NCBI RefSeq assembly: GCF_017741815.1
Contig: NZ_JAGHMF010000034.1
Location: 1-64,000 of the forward strand
Length of the DNA stretch: 64,000 nt
Source: Rhizobium sp. 16-488-2b
Lineage (GTDB): Bacteria > Pseudomonadota > Alphaproteobacteria > Rhizobiales > Rhizobiaceae
Reading direction: 5' to 3'
Part shown: in pieces, positions 53,077 to 62,185 of the stretch
Layout: each line of letters starts with the position of its first letter
How positions within the stretch are numbered: position 1 is the first letter of the stretch
Notes under the pieces: generated by a model
What the model saw: only the letters and a program-made list of their open reading frames with translations
What the model was told of the DNA's origin: nothing
Database searches by the model: none
Position numbers and translations under genes: made by a program

Positions 53077-53099
53077 CCGGCCGCACTGCGTGCGGCCGG
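53077..53099 (+). other. Hairpin between binding-protein and ATPase genes
   Basis: Perfect 10-bp arms CCGGCCGCAC and GTGCGGCCGG with a 3-nt loop, 16 nt after the binding-protein stop and followed by TTTCTC. Probably protects the upstream mRNA or causes partial termination. Confidence 0.75.
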
Positions 53100-53129
53100 T
53101 TTCTCAAGGACGTACAAAGGCCCTCAGCC

Positions 53130-53951
53130 ATGAGCACCACAGCAAGCAATGTACCGGAGCGCGGGCAGCCTATCCTGCGACTACGAAACGTGTCGAAGAA
53201 TTTCGGTGCCGTCTCGGCGCTGACCGATATCGAACTGGACGTCAAGGCGGGCGAAGTCGTGGCCCTTGTGGGAGATAACGGCGCCGGCAAATCGACCCTG
53301 GTCAAGGTCCTGGCAGGCGTTCACCAGCCCTCTTCCGGCTCGATCGAATTCTGCGGCCAGAGTGTCTCGCTCGATAGCCCCGGCAAGGCGCTGGAGCTCG
53401 GCATCGCCACCGTGTTCCAGGACCTGGCGCTCTGCGAGAACCTCGACGTCGTCGCCAACCTGTTCCTCGGGCATGAGCTGTCGCCATGGGCGCTCGACGA
53501 GGTCGCGATGGAAGTCCGCGCCTGGACGCTGCTGAGGGAACTGGCCGCGCGCATCCCATCCGTCAGGGAGCCGATCGCCTCGCTCTCCGGCGGCCAGCGC
53601 CAGACCGTAGCGATCGCCAGGTCGTTGCTCCTCAATCCTAAGATCATCATGCTCGACGAGCCGACGGCCGCACTCGGCGTCGCGCAGACCGCCGAGGTGC
53701 TCAATCTCATCGAGCGGGTCCGCGACCGCGGCCTGGGCGTCATCATCATCAGCCACAACATGGAAGACGTCCGCGCCGTCGCCGATCGCATTGTCGTATT
53801 GCGGTTGGGCCGAAACAACGGCGTCTTCACGCCAGATGCCTCCAACCACGAACTCGTGGCCTCGATCACGGGTGCCACGGAAAACTCCGTCTCGCGCCGC
53901 ATCGAGCGCAAGACAGGCACGGCGCAGGAAAACAGCGGGAGACCGGCATGA
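53130..53951 (+). CDS. Single-domain sugar ABC ATPase of the ribitol locus
   Basis: A 273-residue ATPase with one nucleotide-binding domain. Walker A is GDNGAGKST, Q-loop VFQDLALCENLDVVANLFLG, signature LSGGQRQTVAIARSL, Walker B IIMLDEPTAALGVAQT and switch ISHNMEDV. The C-terminal tail is polar and probably flexible. Its stop overlaps the permease start by 4 nt (ATGA). Confidence 0.9.
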   Translation: MSTTASNVPERGQPILRLRNVSKNFGAVSALTDIELDVKAGEVVALVGDNGAGKSTLVKVLAGVHQPSSGSIEFCGQSVSLDSPGKALELGIATVFQDLALCENLDVVANLFLGHELSPWALDEVAMEVRAWTLLRELAARIPSVREPIASLSGGQRQTVAIARSLLLNPKIIMLDEPTAALGVAQTAEVLNLIERVRDRGLGVIIISHNMEDVRAVADRIVVLRLGRNNGVFTPDASNHELVASITGATENSVSRRIERKTGTAQENSGRPA

Positions 53952-55210
53952 GCCAGAAACCATCCGATACAACACTCGCACCCGCCACGACGCTCGATCG
54001 CAGCGACGAACGCGTCCGCCACGACGACAGCATGATGGCAATGGTCGGGGCCTTCATCGATCGCGTCAAATCCGGCGATTTGGGCATGCTTCCCGTCGCG
54101 GTCGGGCTGATCGTCATCTCCACGGTCTTCTCGCTCCTCAATCCGGTGTTTCTCGCGCCGAACAACCTCGTCAACCTGCTCTTCGACTGCGCGACCGTCG
54201 GCATCATCTCGCTCGGCATCGTCTGTGCACTGATGCTTGGCGAGATCGATCTCTCCGTGGGCTCGATGAGCGGCCTGTCATCCGCCATCCTCGGTGTTCT
54301 CTGGGTGAACAACGGCGTCCCGTTCGTCCTCGCGATAATTGCCGCCATCGCCGCCGGCGCGGTCATTGGGACGGTCTATGCGGTGCTCTACAACCGGTTG
54401 GGAATGCCGAGCTTCGTGGCGACGCTCGCCGGCCTCCTAGCGCTGCTCGGCATGCAGCTTTACATCCTCGGCCCGAGCGGCAGCATCAACCTTCCCTATG
54501 CATCCCCGCTGGTTCGCTTCGGCCAGATCCTGGTGATGCCCGATTGGCTGTCGTATGTGCTCGCTCTGGTTCCGGGCGCCGTGATCATCGCCAAGGGCCT
54601 GCGAACGCGCCGGCAGCGCGCTGCCGTCAACCTGTCCTCGCAGCCCTTCGCCGCAACAGCTATCAAGGCCGTCGTGCTGACCGCGGCACTCGAATTCGCG
54701 GTTTACTACCTCAATCTCGGCCGCGGCATTCCGTGGATGTTCGGCCTGTTCGTCGCCATCGCGGTTGTCCTGAACTACGGGCTGACGCGCACCCAATGGG
54801 GACGCTCGATGTTCGCGGTCGGCGGCAACCGCGAAGCGGCACGGCGCGCTGGCATCAATGTTCGCCGCATCTATCTGAGCGCCTTCGTGCTTTGCTCGAC
54901 GCTCGCGACCATCGGCGGCATCCTGTCGGCATCGCGTCTTGCCTCGTCGAGCCAGCAGGCCGGCACGGGTGACGTTAACCTCAACGCCATCGCGGCTGCC
55001 GTGATCGGCGGGACGAGCCTCTTCGGCGGTCGTGGCAGCGCCTATTCCGCGCTGCTCGGGATCATCGTCATCCAGGCGATTTCCAACGGCCTGACGCTGC
55101 TCAACCTCAGCTCATCTTTGCGCTACATGATCACCGGCGGTGTTCTCGCCATTGCCGTCATCGTCGACTCGCTCGCCCGCCGTTCCCGCGTCAGCCACGG
55201 ACGCGCCTGA
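53948..55210 (+). CDS. XylH-like ABC permease of the ribitol locus
   Basis: A 420-residue permease, longer than RbsC because of a polar N-terminus (about 1-50) and a middle loop rich in Arg around 215-235, as in XylH. Landmarks are LMLGEIDLSVGSMSGLSSAI, RLGMPSFVATLAGLLALLG, FAVGGNREAARRAGINV and AVIGGTSLFGGRGSAYSALL. It is predicted to pass the pentitol delivered by the XylF-like protein. Confidence 0.9.
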   Translation: MSQKPSDTTLAPATTLDRSDERVRHDDSMMAMVGAFIDRVKSGDLGMLPVAVGLIVISTVFSLLNPVFLAPNNLVNLLFDCATVGIISLGIVCALMLGEIDLSVGSMSGLSSAILGVLWVNNGVPFVLAIIAAIAAGAVIGTVYAVLYNRLGMPSFVATLAGLLALLGMQLYILGPSGSINLPYASPLVRFGQILVMPDWLSYVLALVPGAVIIAKGLRTRRQRAAVNLSSQPFAATAIKAVVLTAALEFAVYYLNLGRGIPWMFGLFVAIAVVLNYGLTRTQWGRSMFAVGGNREAARRAGINVRRIYLSAFVLCSTLATIGGILSASRLASSSQQAGTGDVNLNAIAAAVIGGTSLFGGRGSAYSALLGIIVIQAISNGLTLLNLSSSLRYMITGGVLAIAVIVDSLARRSRVSHGRA

Positions 55211-55232
55211 TCAAACTTAAAGGAGTAAATTC

Positions 55233-55961
55233 ATGACCGACCTCATGAAAGGCAAAGTCGCCGCCATCACCGGTTCGGCATCAGGCATCGGCCTCGAATG
55301 CGCCCGCACATTGCACGCCGAAGGCGCGACCGTCGTTCTCATCGACCGCGCCAAGGACAGACTGGATGAAATCTGTGGGGAATTCGGCGAGCGCGCATTC
55401 CCTCTCGTCGTCGATCTTCTCGACGGCAAGCAACTCTCGGGCATCCTTCCAAGGATTCTGGAGATCGCAGGCAGGCTCGACATCTTCCACGCAAATGCGG
55501 GCGCCTATATCGGCGGGCAGGTCGCGGAAGGCGATCCCGATGCCTGGGACAGGATGCTGAACCTCAACATCAACGCCGCCTTCCGCTCCGTTCATGCCGT
55601 GTTGCCGCATATGATCGCCCAGAAGTCGGGCGACATCCTGTTCACCAGCTCGATCGCCGGCGTCGTCCCGGTTGTCTGGGAGCCGATCTACACCGCCTCG
55701 AAATTCGCGGTGCAGGCATTCGTGCATTCGACACGCCGCCAGGTCGCACAACACGGCGTGCGCGTCGGCGCCGTCCTGCCGGGTCCCGTCGTCACCGCGC
55801 TGCTTGACGATTGGCCGAAGGCGAAGATGGAAGAGGCGCTTGCCACCGGCAGCCTGATGCAGCCAAAGGAAGTCGCCGACTGCGTGCTCTTCATGCTGTC
55901 GCGGCCGCGCAACGTGACCATCCGCGACCTCGTGATCCTCCCCAATAGCGTCGACCTCTAG
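55233..55961 (+). CDS. rbtD: Ribitol 2-dehydrogenase (short-chain dehydrogenase)
   Basis: Oxidises ribitol to D-ribulose with NAD. It has 242 residues: cofactor motif TGSASGIG (13-20), NAG (88-90), catalytic Ser near 139-140 and Tyr153-x3-Lys157 in IYTASKF. Long stretches recall Klebsiella ribitol dehydrogenase, for example RLDIFHANAGAYIGG, LPGPVVTALLDDWPKAKM and the C-terminal VILPNSVDL. A ribosome site AAGGAG precedes the ATG. It lies between the permease and the ribulokinase gene, completing a ribitol route. Confidence 0.95.
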   Translation: MTDLMKGKVAAITGSASGIGLECARTLHAEGATVVLIDRAKDRLDEICGEFGERAFPLVVDLLDGKQLSGILPRILEIAGRLDIFHANAGAYIGGQVAEGDPDAWDRMLNLNINAAFRSVHAVLPHMIAQKSGDILFTSSIAGVVPVVWEPIYTASKFAVQAFVHSTRRQVAQHGVRVGAVLPGPVVTALLDDWPKAKMEEALATGSLMQPKEVADCVLFMLSRPRNVTIRDLVILPNSVDL

Positions 55962-56022
55962 AGACCGTGATCTCCGCGCGAGGCGCGGGCATCAGCCATT
56001 CATGCCAGAAAGATGAGAGACC

Positions 56023-57639
56023 ATGAGCGACGAAGTCCAAACACCGCGCTACGTGATCGGCGTTGACGTCGGCACCGGAAGCGCTCGCGCGGGGGTGTTC
56101 GATCTCGGCGGTCGGATGCTGGCCTCCGCCAAGCGCGACATCACGCTTTACCGCGAGGCGGGATCGATCGTCGAGCAGTCGAGCAACGAGATCTGGCAGG
56201 CGGTGTGCGAGGCCGTGCGTCAGTCCGTTCTAGACGCCGCCGTGGACCCGAGAGCCGTTGTCGGACTGGGCTTCGACGCCACATGCTCGCTCGTCGTTCT
56301 CGGTGACCAGGGCAAGCCCTTGCCCGTCGGCCCATCGGAAGATCCGGAGCGGAATATCATCGTCTGGATGGATCACCGAGCGGTTTCTCAGGCGGAGCGG
56401 ATCAATGCGCTCGGCCACGAGGTCCTGCGCTATGTAGGCGGACGTATCTCTCCGGAGATGGAGACGCCCAAGCTGCTGTGGCTGAAAGAGAACCGGCCGG
56501 AGGTATTCGATGCGGCGTGGCAATTCTTCGATCTCGCCGATTTCCTGACCTGGCGCGCCACAGGCAACCTCTCGCGCTCCACCTGCACCGTGACCTGCAA
56601 GTGGACCTATCTCGCGCACGAGAAGCGCTGGGATCCGACATATTTCGAAGAGATCGGCCTCGGCGCGCTGGCGGATGAAGGCTTTGCTCGTATCGGCCAG
56701 GCGATCGTCGAACCGGGCGCGGCGCTTGGCGGCGGCCTGACGCAGGCGGCGGCAGCGGAACTTGGGCTGTTACCTGGGACGGCAGTCGCGGCAGGATTGA
56801 TCGACGCCCACGCCGGCGGTATCGGGACGGTCGGCTTTGGCGACGGGCCGACGGCGAACCTTGGCTATGTCTTCGGCACCTCATCCTGCACGATGACATC
56901 GACCGTCGAACCGGCTTTCGTGCAGGGCGTTTGGGGACCCTATTATTCTGCGATGGTTCCTGGGCTTTGGCTCAACGAAGGCGGCCAGAGCGCTGCGGGT
57001 GCGGCGATCGAACAGCTTCTTTCATCTCATCCTGCAGCCGTTGAGGCCACGCGGATCGCAAAAGACAAGGGCCAATCGCTTCCCGTCATGCTTGCCGACC
57101 TTGCCGTCGGCGCGGCAGGCGCCGATGCGACCTCGCTCGTCACAGGTCTTCACGTCGTCCCCGAATTCCTGGGAAACCGCGCACCGCTGGCCGATCCGCA
57201 CGCCCGCGCGCTGATCGCAGGCCTCGGCATGGAGCGCGATATCGACAGCCTCGTCCGGCTCTACGTGGCGGGGCTCTATGGTATCGGTTATGGCCTCAGG
57301 CAGATCATCGACGCACAGGCGCAGGCGGGTGTCGAGATAGATACGGTCGTCATCAGCGGCGGGGCTGGGCAGCAGGCCTTTGTTCGTCAGCTTCTGGCGG
57401 ATGCCTGTGGCAAACCCATCGTCGCGACGTCGGCCGACGAACCGGTCTTGTTGGGCGCGGCGATCCTCGGCGCCGTCGCCAGCGGCAGTTACCGCGATGT
57501 TCGTGAGGCGATGACAAAGCTGACGATGGTCGATGGAACGTTCACGCCGTCGGTGGGGCGGATTGCCGATATTCACTTAAGAAGATACGACGCCTTCAAG
57601 CTGCTGCAGCAACTGGGCCAGAAGGTGCGCGATTGTTGA
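56023..57639 (+). CDS. FGGY-family D-ribulokinase
   Basis: Phosphorylates D-ribulose from ribitol oxidation to ribulose 5-phosphate, feeding the pentose phosphate pathway. It has 538 residues. The ATP-binding core starts with YVIGVDVGTGSARAGVFDLGG; sugar-site landmarks are GLGFDATCSLVVL and IVWMDHRAVSQAERIN; the catalytic Asp lies in LIDAHAGGIG; and the C-terminal FGGY block is VVISGGAGQQAFVRQLLADA. The length and DATCSL motif fit FGGY pentulose kinases rather than xylulokinase. It is the last gene of the operon and meets the convergent efflux gene 10 nt away. Confidence 0.9.
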   Translation: MSDEVQTPRYVIGVDVGTGSARAGVFDLGGRMLASAKRDITLYREAGSIVEQSSNEIWQAVCEAVRQSVLDAAVDPRAVVGLGFDATCSLVVLGDQGKPLPVGPSEDPERNIIVWMDHRAVSQAERINALGHEVLRYVGGRISPEMETPKLLWLKENRPEVFDAAWQFFDLADFLTWRATGNLSRSTCTVTCKWTYLAHEKRWDPTYFEEIGLGALADEGFARIGQAIVEPGAALGGGLTQAAAAELGLLPGTAVAAGLIDAHAGGIGTVGFGDGPTANLGYVFGTSSCTMTSTVEPAFVQGVWGPYYSAMVPGLWLNEGGQSAAGAAIEQLLSSHPAAVEATRIAKDKGQSLPVMLADLAVGAAGADATSLVTGLHVVPEFLGNRAPLADPHARALIAGLGMERDIDSLVRLYVAGLYGIGYGLRQIIDAQAQAGVEIDTVVISGGAGQQAFVRQLLADACGKPIVATSADEPVLLGAAILGAVASGSYRDVREAMTKLTMVDGTFTPSVGRIADIHLRRYDAFKLLQQLGQKVRDC

Positions 57640-57649
57640 TAACTGCCGA

Positions 57650-60600
57650 TCATTTCGGCAACCCGTCTTGATCGGCGTGTTGCAGCCCGGTTCGCCATGA
57701 CAACAGGCCGCGCTCTTCCACCGACCGTATGATCATATAGAGCGCCGGCACGACGAAGACGCAAAGCATCGTCGAAACCAGCATGCCGCTGACCACGGAG
57801 ATCCCGATCGACCGGCTGGCATTGGCGCCGGCGCCGGTTGCGAGAACGAGCGGCACCATGCCGAGGATGAATGCGATCGACGTCATCAGGATCGGCCGGA
57901 AACGCAGCTTGCCCGCGCTGACCGCCGATTCAAGCAGCGACTTCCCTTCCTTGATCCTGAGGTCGCGAGCGAATTCGACGATCAGGATCGCATTCTTCGC
58001 AGCAAGCGCGATGAGCAGGACAAGGCCGATCTGCGTATAGAGCGTGTTCTGCAGTCCGAGCGCCAGGAGAACCGCGACCGTGCCGGCAAGGGCAAGCGGA
58101 ACCGAGAAAATTACGGGCAGCGGGCCGAGCCAGCTGCCGTATTGGCCGGCCAACACGAAATAGACGAGAACCAGCGCCAGCCCGAACGCGATGTAGATCT
58201 GGTTAACGGTCAGTTTCTCCTGATAGGAAATAGCGGTCCAGTCCGTGGTCGCGCCGTCTGGAAGCGCGGTGGCCGCCGCCTTGTCCATGATCGCCATCGC
58301 CTCGCCGGAGCTCACATCGGATTGCGGCCTGCCGACAACGGACATGGCGGGGTGGAGATTGTAGAGCGAGATCAGCGACGGCCCGATCTTTTCCTCGACG
58401 GTGACGATGCTGCCGATCGGCACTTGCGACCCCGATCCGTTCGGAACGGTCAGCCGTGCAATGCCCTCGGAAACGCTTCTGAATGAACCCTCCGCCTGCA
58501 CATACACCTGGAACGTATGGCCGAAGCGCGTGAACTGGTTGACATAGGTCGAGCCGAGATAGCCCGAGAGCGTATTGAAGACGTCGCCGATCGGCACGCC
58601 GAGCGTGGCGGCCTTGGTCCGATCGATGCTGACGGCAAGCTGCGGCGCGTTGACGTTAGCGTTGACCTGCACGTTTTGCAGGCGCGGGTCCTTTTTGGCT
58701 TCTGTCGCCACGCCGTTGGCGATATCCGCAAGCCGCCCGAAGTCGCCGCTGCCGTCCTTCAATTCGACCATCATCGTGAAGCCGCCGGTGTTGCCAATGC
58801 CCTGGATCGAGGGTGGCGGAACGACCGTCGCGAAGCCGTCGGAGAGGTCGGACAGGCTCCTGGATATCTTCTGGTAGAGCGGCAGCAGCGCTTCCGATTT
58901 GCCCCGCTCGTCCCAGGGTTTCAGGACGATGTAGGCAAGGCCGGCGCTGGGAAGTGGCGCGTTGTTGTCGACCAATGACACGCCGGCGACGGTGATGACG
59001 TTATCGATGCCCGGCTGGTCCTTCAGCTTTGTCTGCACCTCCTTCAGCGCTTTATCGGTACGCTCGAGCGAGGCGCCTGCCGGCAGTTGCATGGCGGCCA
59101 CGAGATAGCCCTGATCCTCGAGCGGCAGGAAGCCCGCCGGGACGCGCGACAGACCGACGAAAGCGAGTGCCACCACGATCGCGGTTGCTGCGGCAATCAC
59201 ATAGCGGAAGCGCAGCATGCGGGAGAGAAGGGCGGTATAGCCATTTTCAAGACGGTTGAAACCGCGATCGAAGAGCCTGAATACGATGTTGCGATGTTCG
59301 ACCGGCTTGACGGGCCGCATCCAGAGCGCCGCCTGCACGGGCTTCAGCGTGATGGCGTTGATGGCGCTGATGACGGCCGTGCTGGCGATCACGAGCGCGA
59401 ATTGCTGATAGAGCTTACCCGTCAGGCCGGGAAGGAAGGCCGCAGGCAGGAAGACCGAAACCAGCACGAGAGTGATGCCGATGATGGGCCCGAACAATTC
59501 CTCCATGGCCTTTTCAGCCGCCTTCGGGCCGCTCAGGCCATTGGACATTTGCCGCGCGGCACCCTCGACGATGACGATCGCGTCGTCGACGACGATGCCG
59601 ATGGCGAGCACCAGCGCGAAAAGGGTCGACATGTTGATCGAGAATCCCATCGCGGCCATGGCGGCGAAGGCGCCGATCAGCGTCACCGGCACGGTGGTGG
59701 CCGGCACGAGCATCGCCCGCCAGTCCTGCAGGAACAGCAAGATGACGGCCAGCACGATGATGCATGCCTCGACCAGCGTTTTGTAGACCTCGTCGACTGC
59801 CGCGTTGACGAAAGTGGTGGTGTTGAACGGCACGGAATAGCTCAGGCCCGGGGGAAAGGATTTCGACAACTCGGTCATCCGCCCCTCAACCGCCTTGGCG
59901 ACGTCGAGCGCATTGGCCTCGGGAAGCTGGCTGATCGCCAGCGAAGCGGATGCCTTGCCGTTGAAGCGGAAGACCTGGTGGTAGGATTTCGAACCGAGTT
60001 CGACCCGCGCGACATCCTTGATGCGGGTGATAGCGCCCGTCTCGCTGTTTGTCTTGACGATCACATCCTCGAACTGGTCGACCTGGTCCAGCCGACCGGA
60101 AATCTCGATCGGCGTTTGAAAACCCTGGCCGGTATCGACAGGCGGCATGCCGATCTGTCCACCGGAAACCGTCTGGCTCTGTGCCTGGATGGCGCTCACG
60201 ACATCGGCGGGTTTCAGGCCGCGCGCCTGCAGCCTGTCGGCGTCGAGCCAGATGCGCATCGCGTAGTCGCCGGCGCCGTAGACCGTGACATCGCCGACGC
60301 CTGGAACGCGGGCAAGCGCATCCTTGAGATTGATCGTGGCGTAATTGGCGAGAAACAGGCTGTCGAATTTTGGGTCTTCGGCATCGAGCGTCACGAAGGC
60401 TAGGATTGAGGTCGAACGCTTGCGCACGGTGACGCCCTGCGACTGCACGGAACTCGGCAGCTGCGCATTGGCCGCGTCCACGCGGTTCTGCACCAGAATC
60501 TGCGCCTCATCGGCATTGGTGCCGATGTCGAAGGTGACGGTCAGATTGTAGGTGCCGTCGCTGGCGCTCGTCGACTGCATGTAGAGCATGCCCGGAACGC

Positions 60601-60814
60601 CGTTTACTTGCTGCTCGATCGGCAGCGCGACGGTATCCATGAGTGTCTTGGCGCTGGCGCCGGGATAGCGCGCGGTGACCTGCACCGTGGGGGGCACGAT
60701 ATCGGGATATTGCGTGATCGGTAGGCGCAGAAAGGCGATGGCGCCGATCAATATCGTCAGCAGCGCGATGACGTTCGCGAGCACTGGGCGCTCGATAAAG
60801 AAGCGGGAGAACAT
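57650..60814 (-). CDS. RND multidrug efflux permease (AcrB/MexB, HAE1 type)
   Basis: Proton-driven inner-membrane pump of 1054 residues. It starts MFSRFFIERPVLANVIALL and has twelve helices with two large periplasmic loops. Landmarks are LPITQYPDIVPPTVQVTARY, the helix-4 proton-relay aspartates in VLAIGIVVDDAIVIVE, and PLALAGTVAVLLALGLQNTLY. ATG 60814 is preferred; longer in-frame starts give a Pro/Arg-rich leader unlike the family. The adaptor gene lies 13 nt upstream. No outer-membrane factor gene is present, so a general TolC-like channel is probably used. A local repressor gene is also absent. Confidence 0.93.
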   Translation of the reverse strand: MFSRFFIERPVLANVIALLTILIGAIAFLRLPITQYPDIVPPTVQVTARYPGASAKTLMDTVALPIEQQVNGVPGMLYMQSTSASDGTYNLTVTFDIGTNADEAQILVQNRVDAANAQLPSSVQSQGVTVRKRSTSILAFVTLDAEDPKFDSLFLANYATINLKDALARVPGVGDVTVYGAGDYAMRIWLDADRLQARGLKPADVVSAIQAQSQTVSGGQIGMPPVDTGQGFQTPIEISGRLDQVDQFEDVIVKTNSETGAITRIKDVARVELGSKSYHQVFRFNGKASASLAISQLPEANALDVAKAVEGRMTELSKSFPPGLSYSVPFNTTTFVNAAVDEVYKTLVEACIIVLAVILLFLQDWRAMLVPATTVPVTLIGAFAAMAAMGFSINMSTLFALVLAIGIVVDDAIVIVEGAARQMSNGLSGPKAAEKAMEELFGPIIGITLVLVSVFLPAAFLPGLTGKLYQQFALVIASTAVISAINAITLKPVQAALWMRPVKPVEHRNIVFRLFDRGFNRLENGYTALLSRMLRFRYVIAAATAIVVALAFVGLSRVPAGFLPLEDQGYLVAAMQLPAGASLERTDKALKEVQTKLKDQPGIDNVITVAGVSLVDNNAPLPSAGLAYIVLKPWDERGKSEALLPLYQKISRSLSDLSDGFATVVPPPSIQGIGNTGGFTMMVELKDGSGDFGRLADIANGVATEAKKDPRLQNVQVNANVNAPQLAVSIDRTKAATLGVPIGDVFNTLSGYLGSTYVNQFTRFGHTFQVYVQAEGSFRSVSEGIARLTVPNGSGSQVPIGSIVTVEEKIGPSLISLYNLHPAMSVVGRPQSDVSSGEAMAIMDKAAATALPDGATTDWTAISYQEKLTVNQIYIAFGLALVLVYFVLAGQYGSWLGPLPVIFSVPLALAGTVAVLLALGLQNTLYTQIGLVLLIALAAKNAILIVEFARDLRIKEGKSLLESAVSAGKLRFRPILMTSIAFILGMVPLVLATGAGANASRSIGISVVSGMLVSTMLCVFVVPALYMIIRSVEERGLLSWRTGLQHADQDGLPK

Positions 60815-60827
60815 GATGGTTGTCCGA

Positions 60828-62024
60828 TCAGTTGGCAGCCGGTTGGGAGGCGGCGGGCTGCTTTGCCTCGGCCTGGACTGGCGTCGAGGCATCTTTCTTC
60901 TGCACCTTGTCGCCGGGCCGGACGCCGGAGGCGGCATTGGTGATCACCCAGTCGGTCGCGGCCAAAGAGCCCTGGATCTGCTGCATGTCATCGCTGCGGT
61001 CGAGCGGATTGACCGCGCGCCGCTCCACGACATCGTCGCCATTGACCACTAGCACATAGCGGCCCTGCTGGTCGGTGCCGATGGCGGACGGCGGCACGAG
61101 CAGGGCGCCGTTCACCACGCCCAAGGGGATGCGCAGGCGCAGAAACAGGTTCGGCACCAGATCGCGGTTATTGTTCTCGAAGACGGCGCGCACGGAGAGA
61201 GTTCCGGTCTCTGCATCGGTCTGCGGCGCGATGTAGTCGAGCTTGCCCTTATGCGGGAAGCCGTCGTCGGCCTTGGTCGCGGCTTCTACCGCGATTGTCT
61301 CGACGTCCTTTGCCGTCAATCCACTGGCGCGGGCCTGCTTGCGGATGCGCAGCATGTCGGTGTCGGAGATCGCGAAGGAGACATGGATCGGGTCGAGCCG
61401 CACGATGGTTGCAAGCGTGGTTGGACTTCCGCTGCCGACGAGCGCGCCGACATCGGCCTGATGCTCGGTGACGAAGCCATCGAAGGGTGCCGTGACGCTC
61501 GTATAGCCCAGGTTGATTTGCGCCTCGCGCAGCGATGCCTTTGCCTGGTCAAGCTGCGCCTTGGCTTCGTCGCGACTTGCCCGCGCATTGTCGACATTGG
61601 CTTGCGTCGTGGTCGACGATTGCGACAACTGCTCCTGGCGGTCGAGTTGCACCTGCGCATTGTTGAAGCTTGCTTGCGTCTGCTCGACCGTTGCCTGGGC
61701 CTGTTGGAGTTGTGCTTCGTACTGGTCGGGTTCGATCAGGAACAGCCGCTGGCCAGCCTTCACCTCGGTTCCATCCTTGTAGTCGATGGATTTGAGATAG
61801 CCCGAGACGCGGGCAGTGAGCGCAACGCTATCGAGCGCCTTGGCGGTGCCCGTCTCATAGAGATAGCGTGTTACATCGGCGGATTGCGGCTGGATGACGG
61901 TGACCGATTTTACCGCCGGGGCCTGCGGCGGCTGATCGTTGCAGGCTGCAAGCGGCATCACGATGGAAAGCAGGATAAGGCCGCGTCCGCAGACGCTGGA
62001 GATCGTGTTTTGGAAGAGAGACAT
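60828..62024 (-). CDS. RND efflux periplasmic adaptor (membrane fusion lipoprotein)
   Basis: Links the RND pump to an outer-membrane channel. It has 398 residues. A lipoprotein signal ends in PLAAC (Cys28), so it is probably anchored in the inner membrane. Then come the barrel-sandwich half-motif VSGYLKSIDYKDGTEVKAGQ, a long coiled-coil hairpin rich in Gln and Ala (about 95-170), the second half NLGYTSVTAPFDGFV, a beta-barrel domain and a C-terminal Ala/Gln-rich tail. It is first of the two-gene operon, with a tandem TTTGTTGCA repeat about 90 nt upstream. Confidence 0.92.
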   Translation of the reverse strand: MSLFQNTISSVCGRGLILLSIVMPLAACNDQPPQAPAVKSVTVIQPQSADVTRYLYETGTAKALDSVALTARVSGYLKSIDYKDGTEVKAGQRLFLIEPDQYEAQLQQAQATVEQTQASFNNAQVQLDRQEQLSQSSTTTQANVDNARASRDEAKAQLDQAKASLREAQINLGYTSVTAPFDGFVTEHQADVGALVGSGSPTTLATIVRLDPIHVSFAISDTDMLRIRKQARASGLTAKDVETIAVEAATKADDGFPHKGKLDYIAPQTDAETGTLSVRAVFENNNRDLVPNLFLRLRIPLGVVNGALLVPPSAIGTDQQGRYVLVVNGDDVVERRAVNPLDRSDDMQQIQGSLAATDWVITNAASGVRPGDKVQKKDASTPVQAEAKQPAASQPAAN

Positions 62025-62110
62025 GCCAGCCTGCCTTTACGCGACAATGGTCGATTGAATTCAAGAACGGCCATGGTTGTCGCAAGTCGGGGTCGCGGTG
62101 GAATTACAGC

Positions 62111-62129
62111 TTTGTTGCAATTTGTTGCA
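62111..62129 (-). promoter_or_regulatory. Tandem 10-bp-spaced regulator box upstream of the RND operon
   Basis: TTTGTTGCA occurs at 62111-62119 and again at 62121-62129, a step of exactly 10 bp. On the minus strand it reads GCAACAAATTGCAACAAA (18 nt). The same pattern with transition changes recurs at 63090-63107. Same-face direct repeats one helical turn apart are typical of OmpR/PhoB-type response regulators. It lies 87 nt before the adaptor gene start. Confidence 0.6.
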
Positions 62130-62153
62130 GACGCTGCGGCGAGCCGCAGCGTC
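62130..62153 (-). terminator. Hairpin between the SH3-protein gene and the RND operon
   Basis: Perfect 11-bp arms GACGCTGCGGC and GCCGCAGCGTC with a 2-nt centre, 32 nt after the stop of the leftward SH3-protein gene. No U-run follows. It abuts the tandem regulator box, so it may separate the two transcription units. Confidence 0.55.
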
Positions 62154-62185
62154 CTGTGCGCGATGTTTCCGCGTGATCTCTCCGC

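Noticed and set aside
59087..60403. A 438-codon rightward frame inside the RND pump gene
   Set aside because: Antisense to an intact RND permease; the His/Asp/Arg-rich translation is typical of a complementary-strand shadow.
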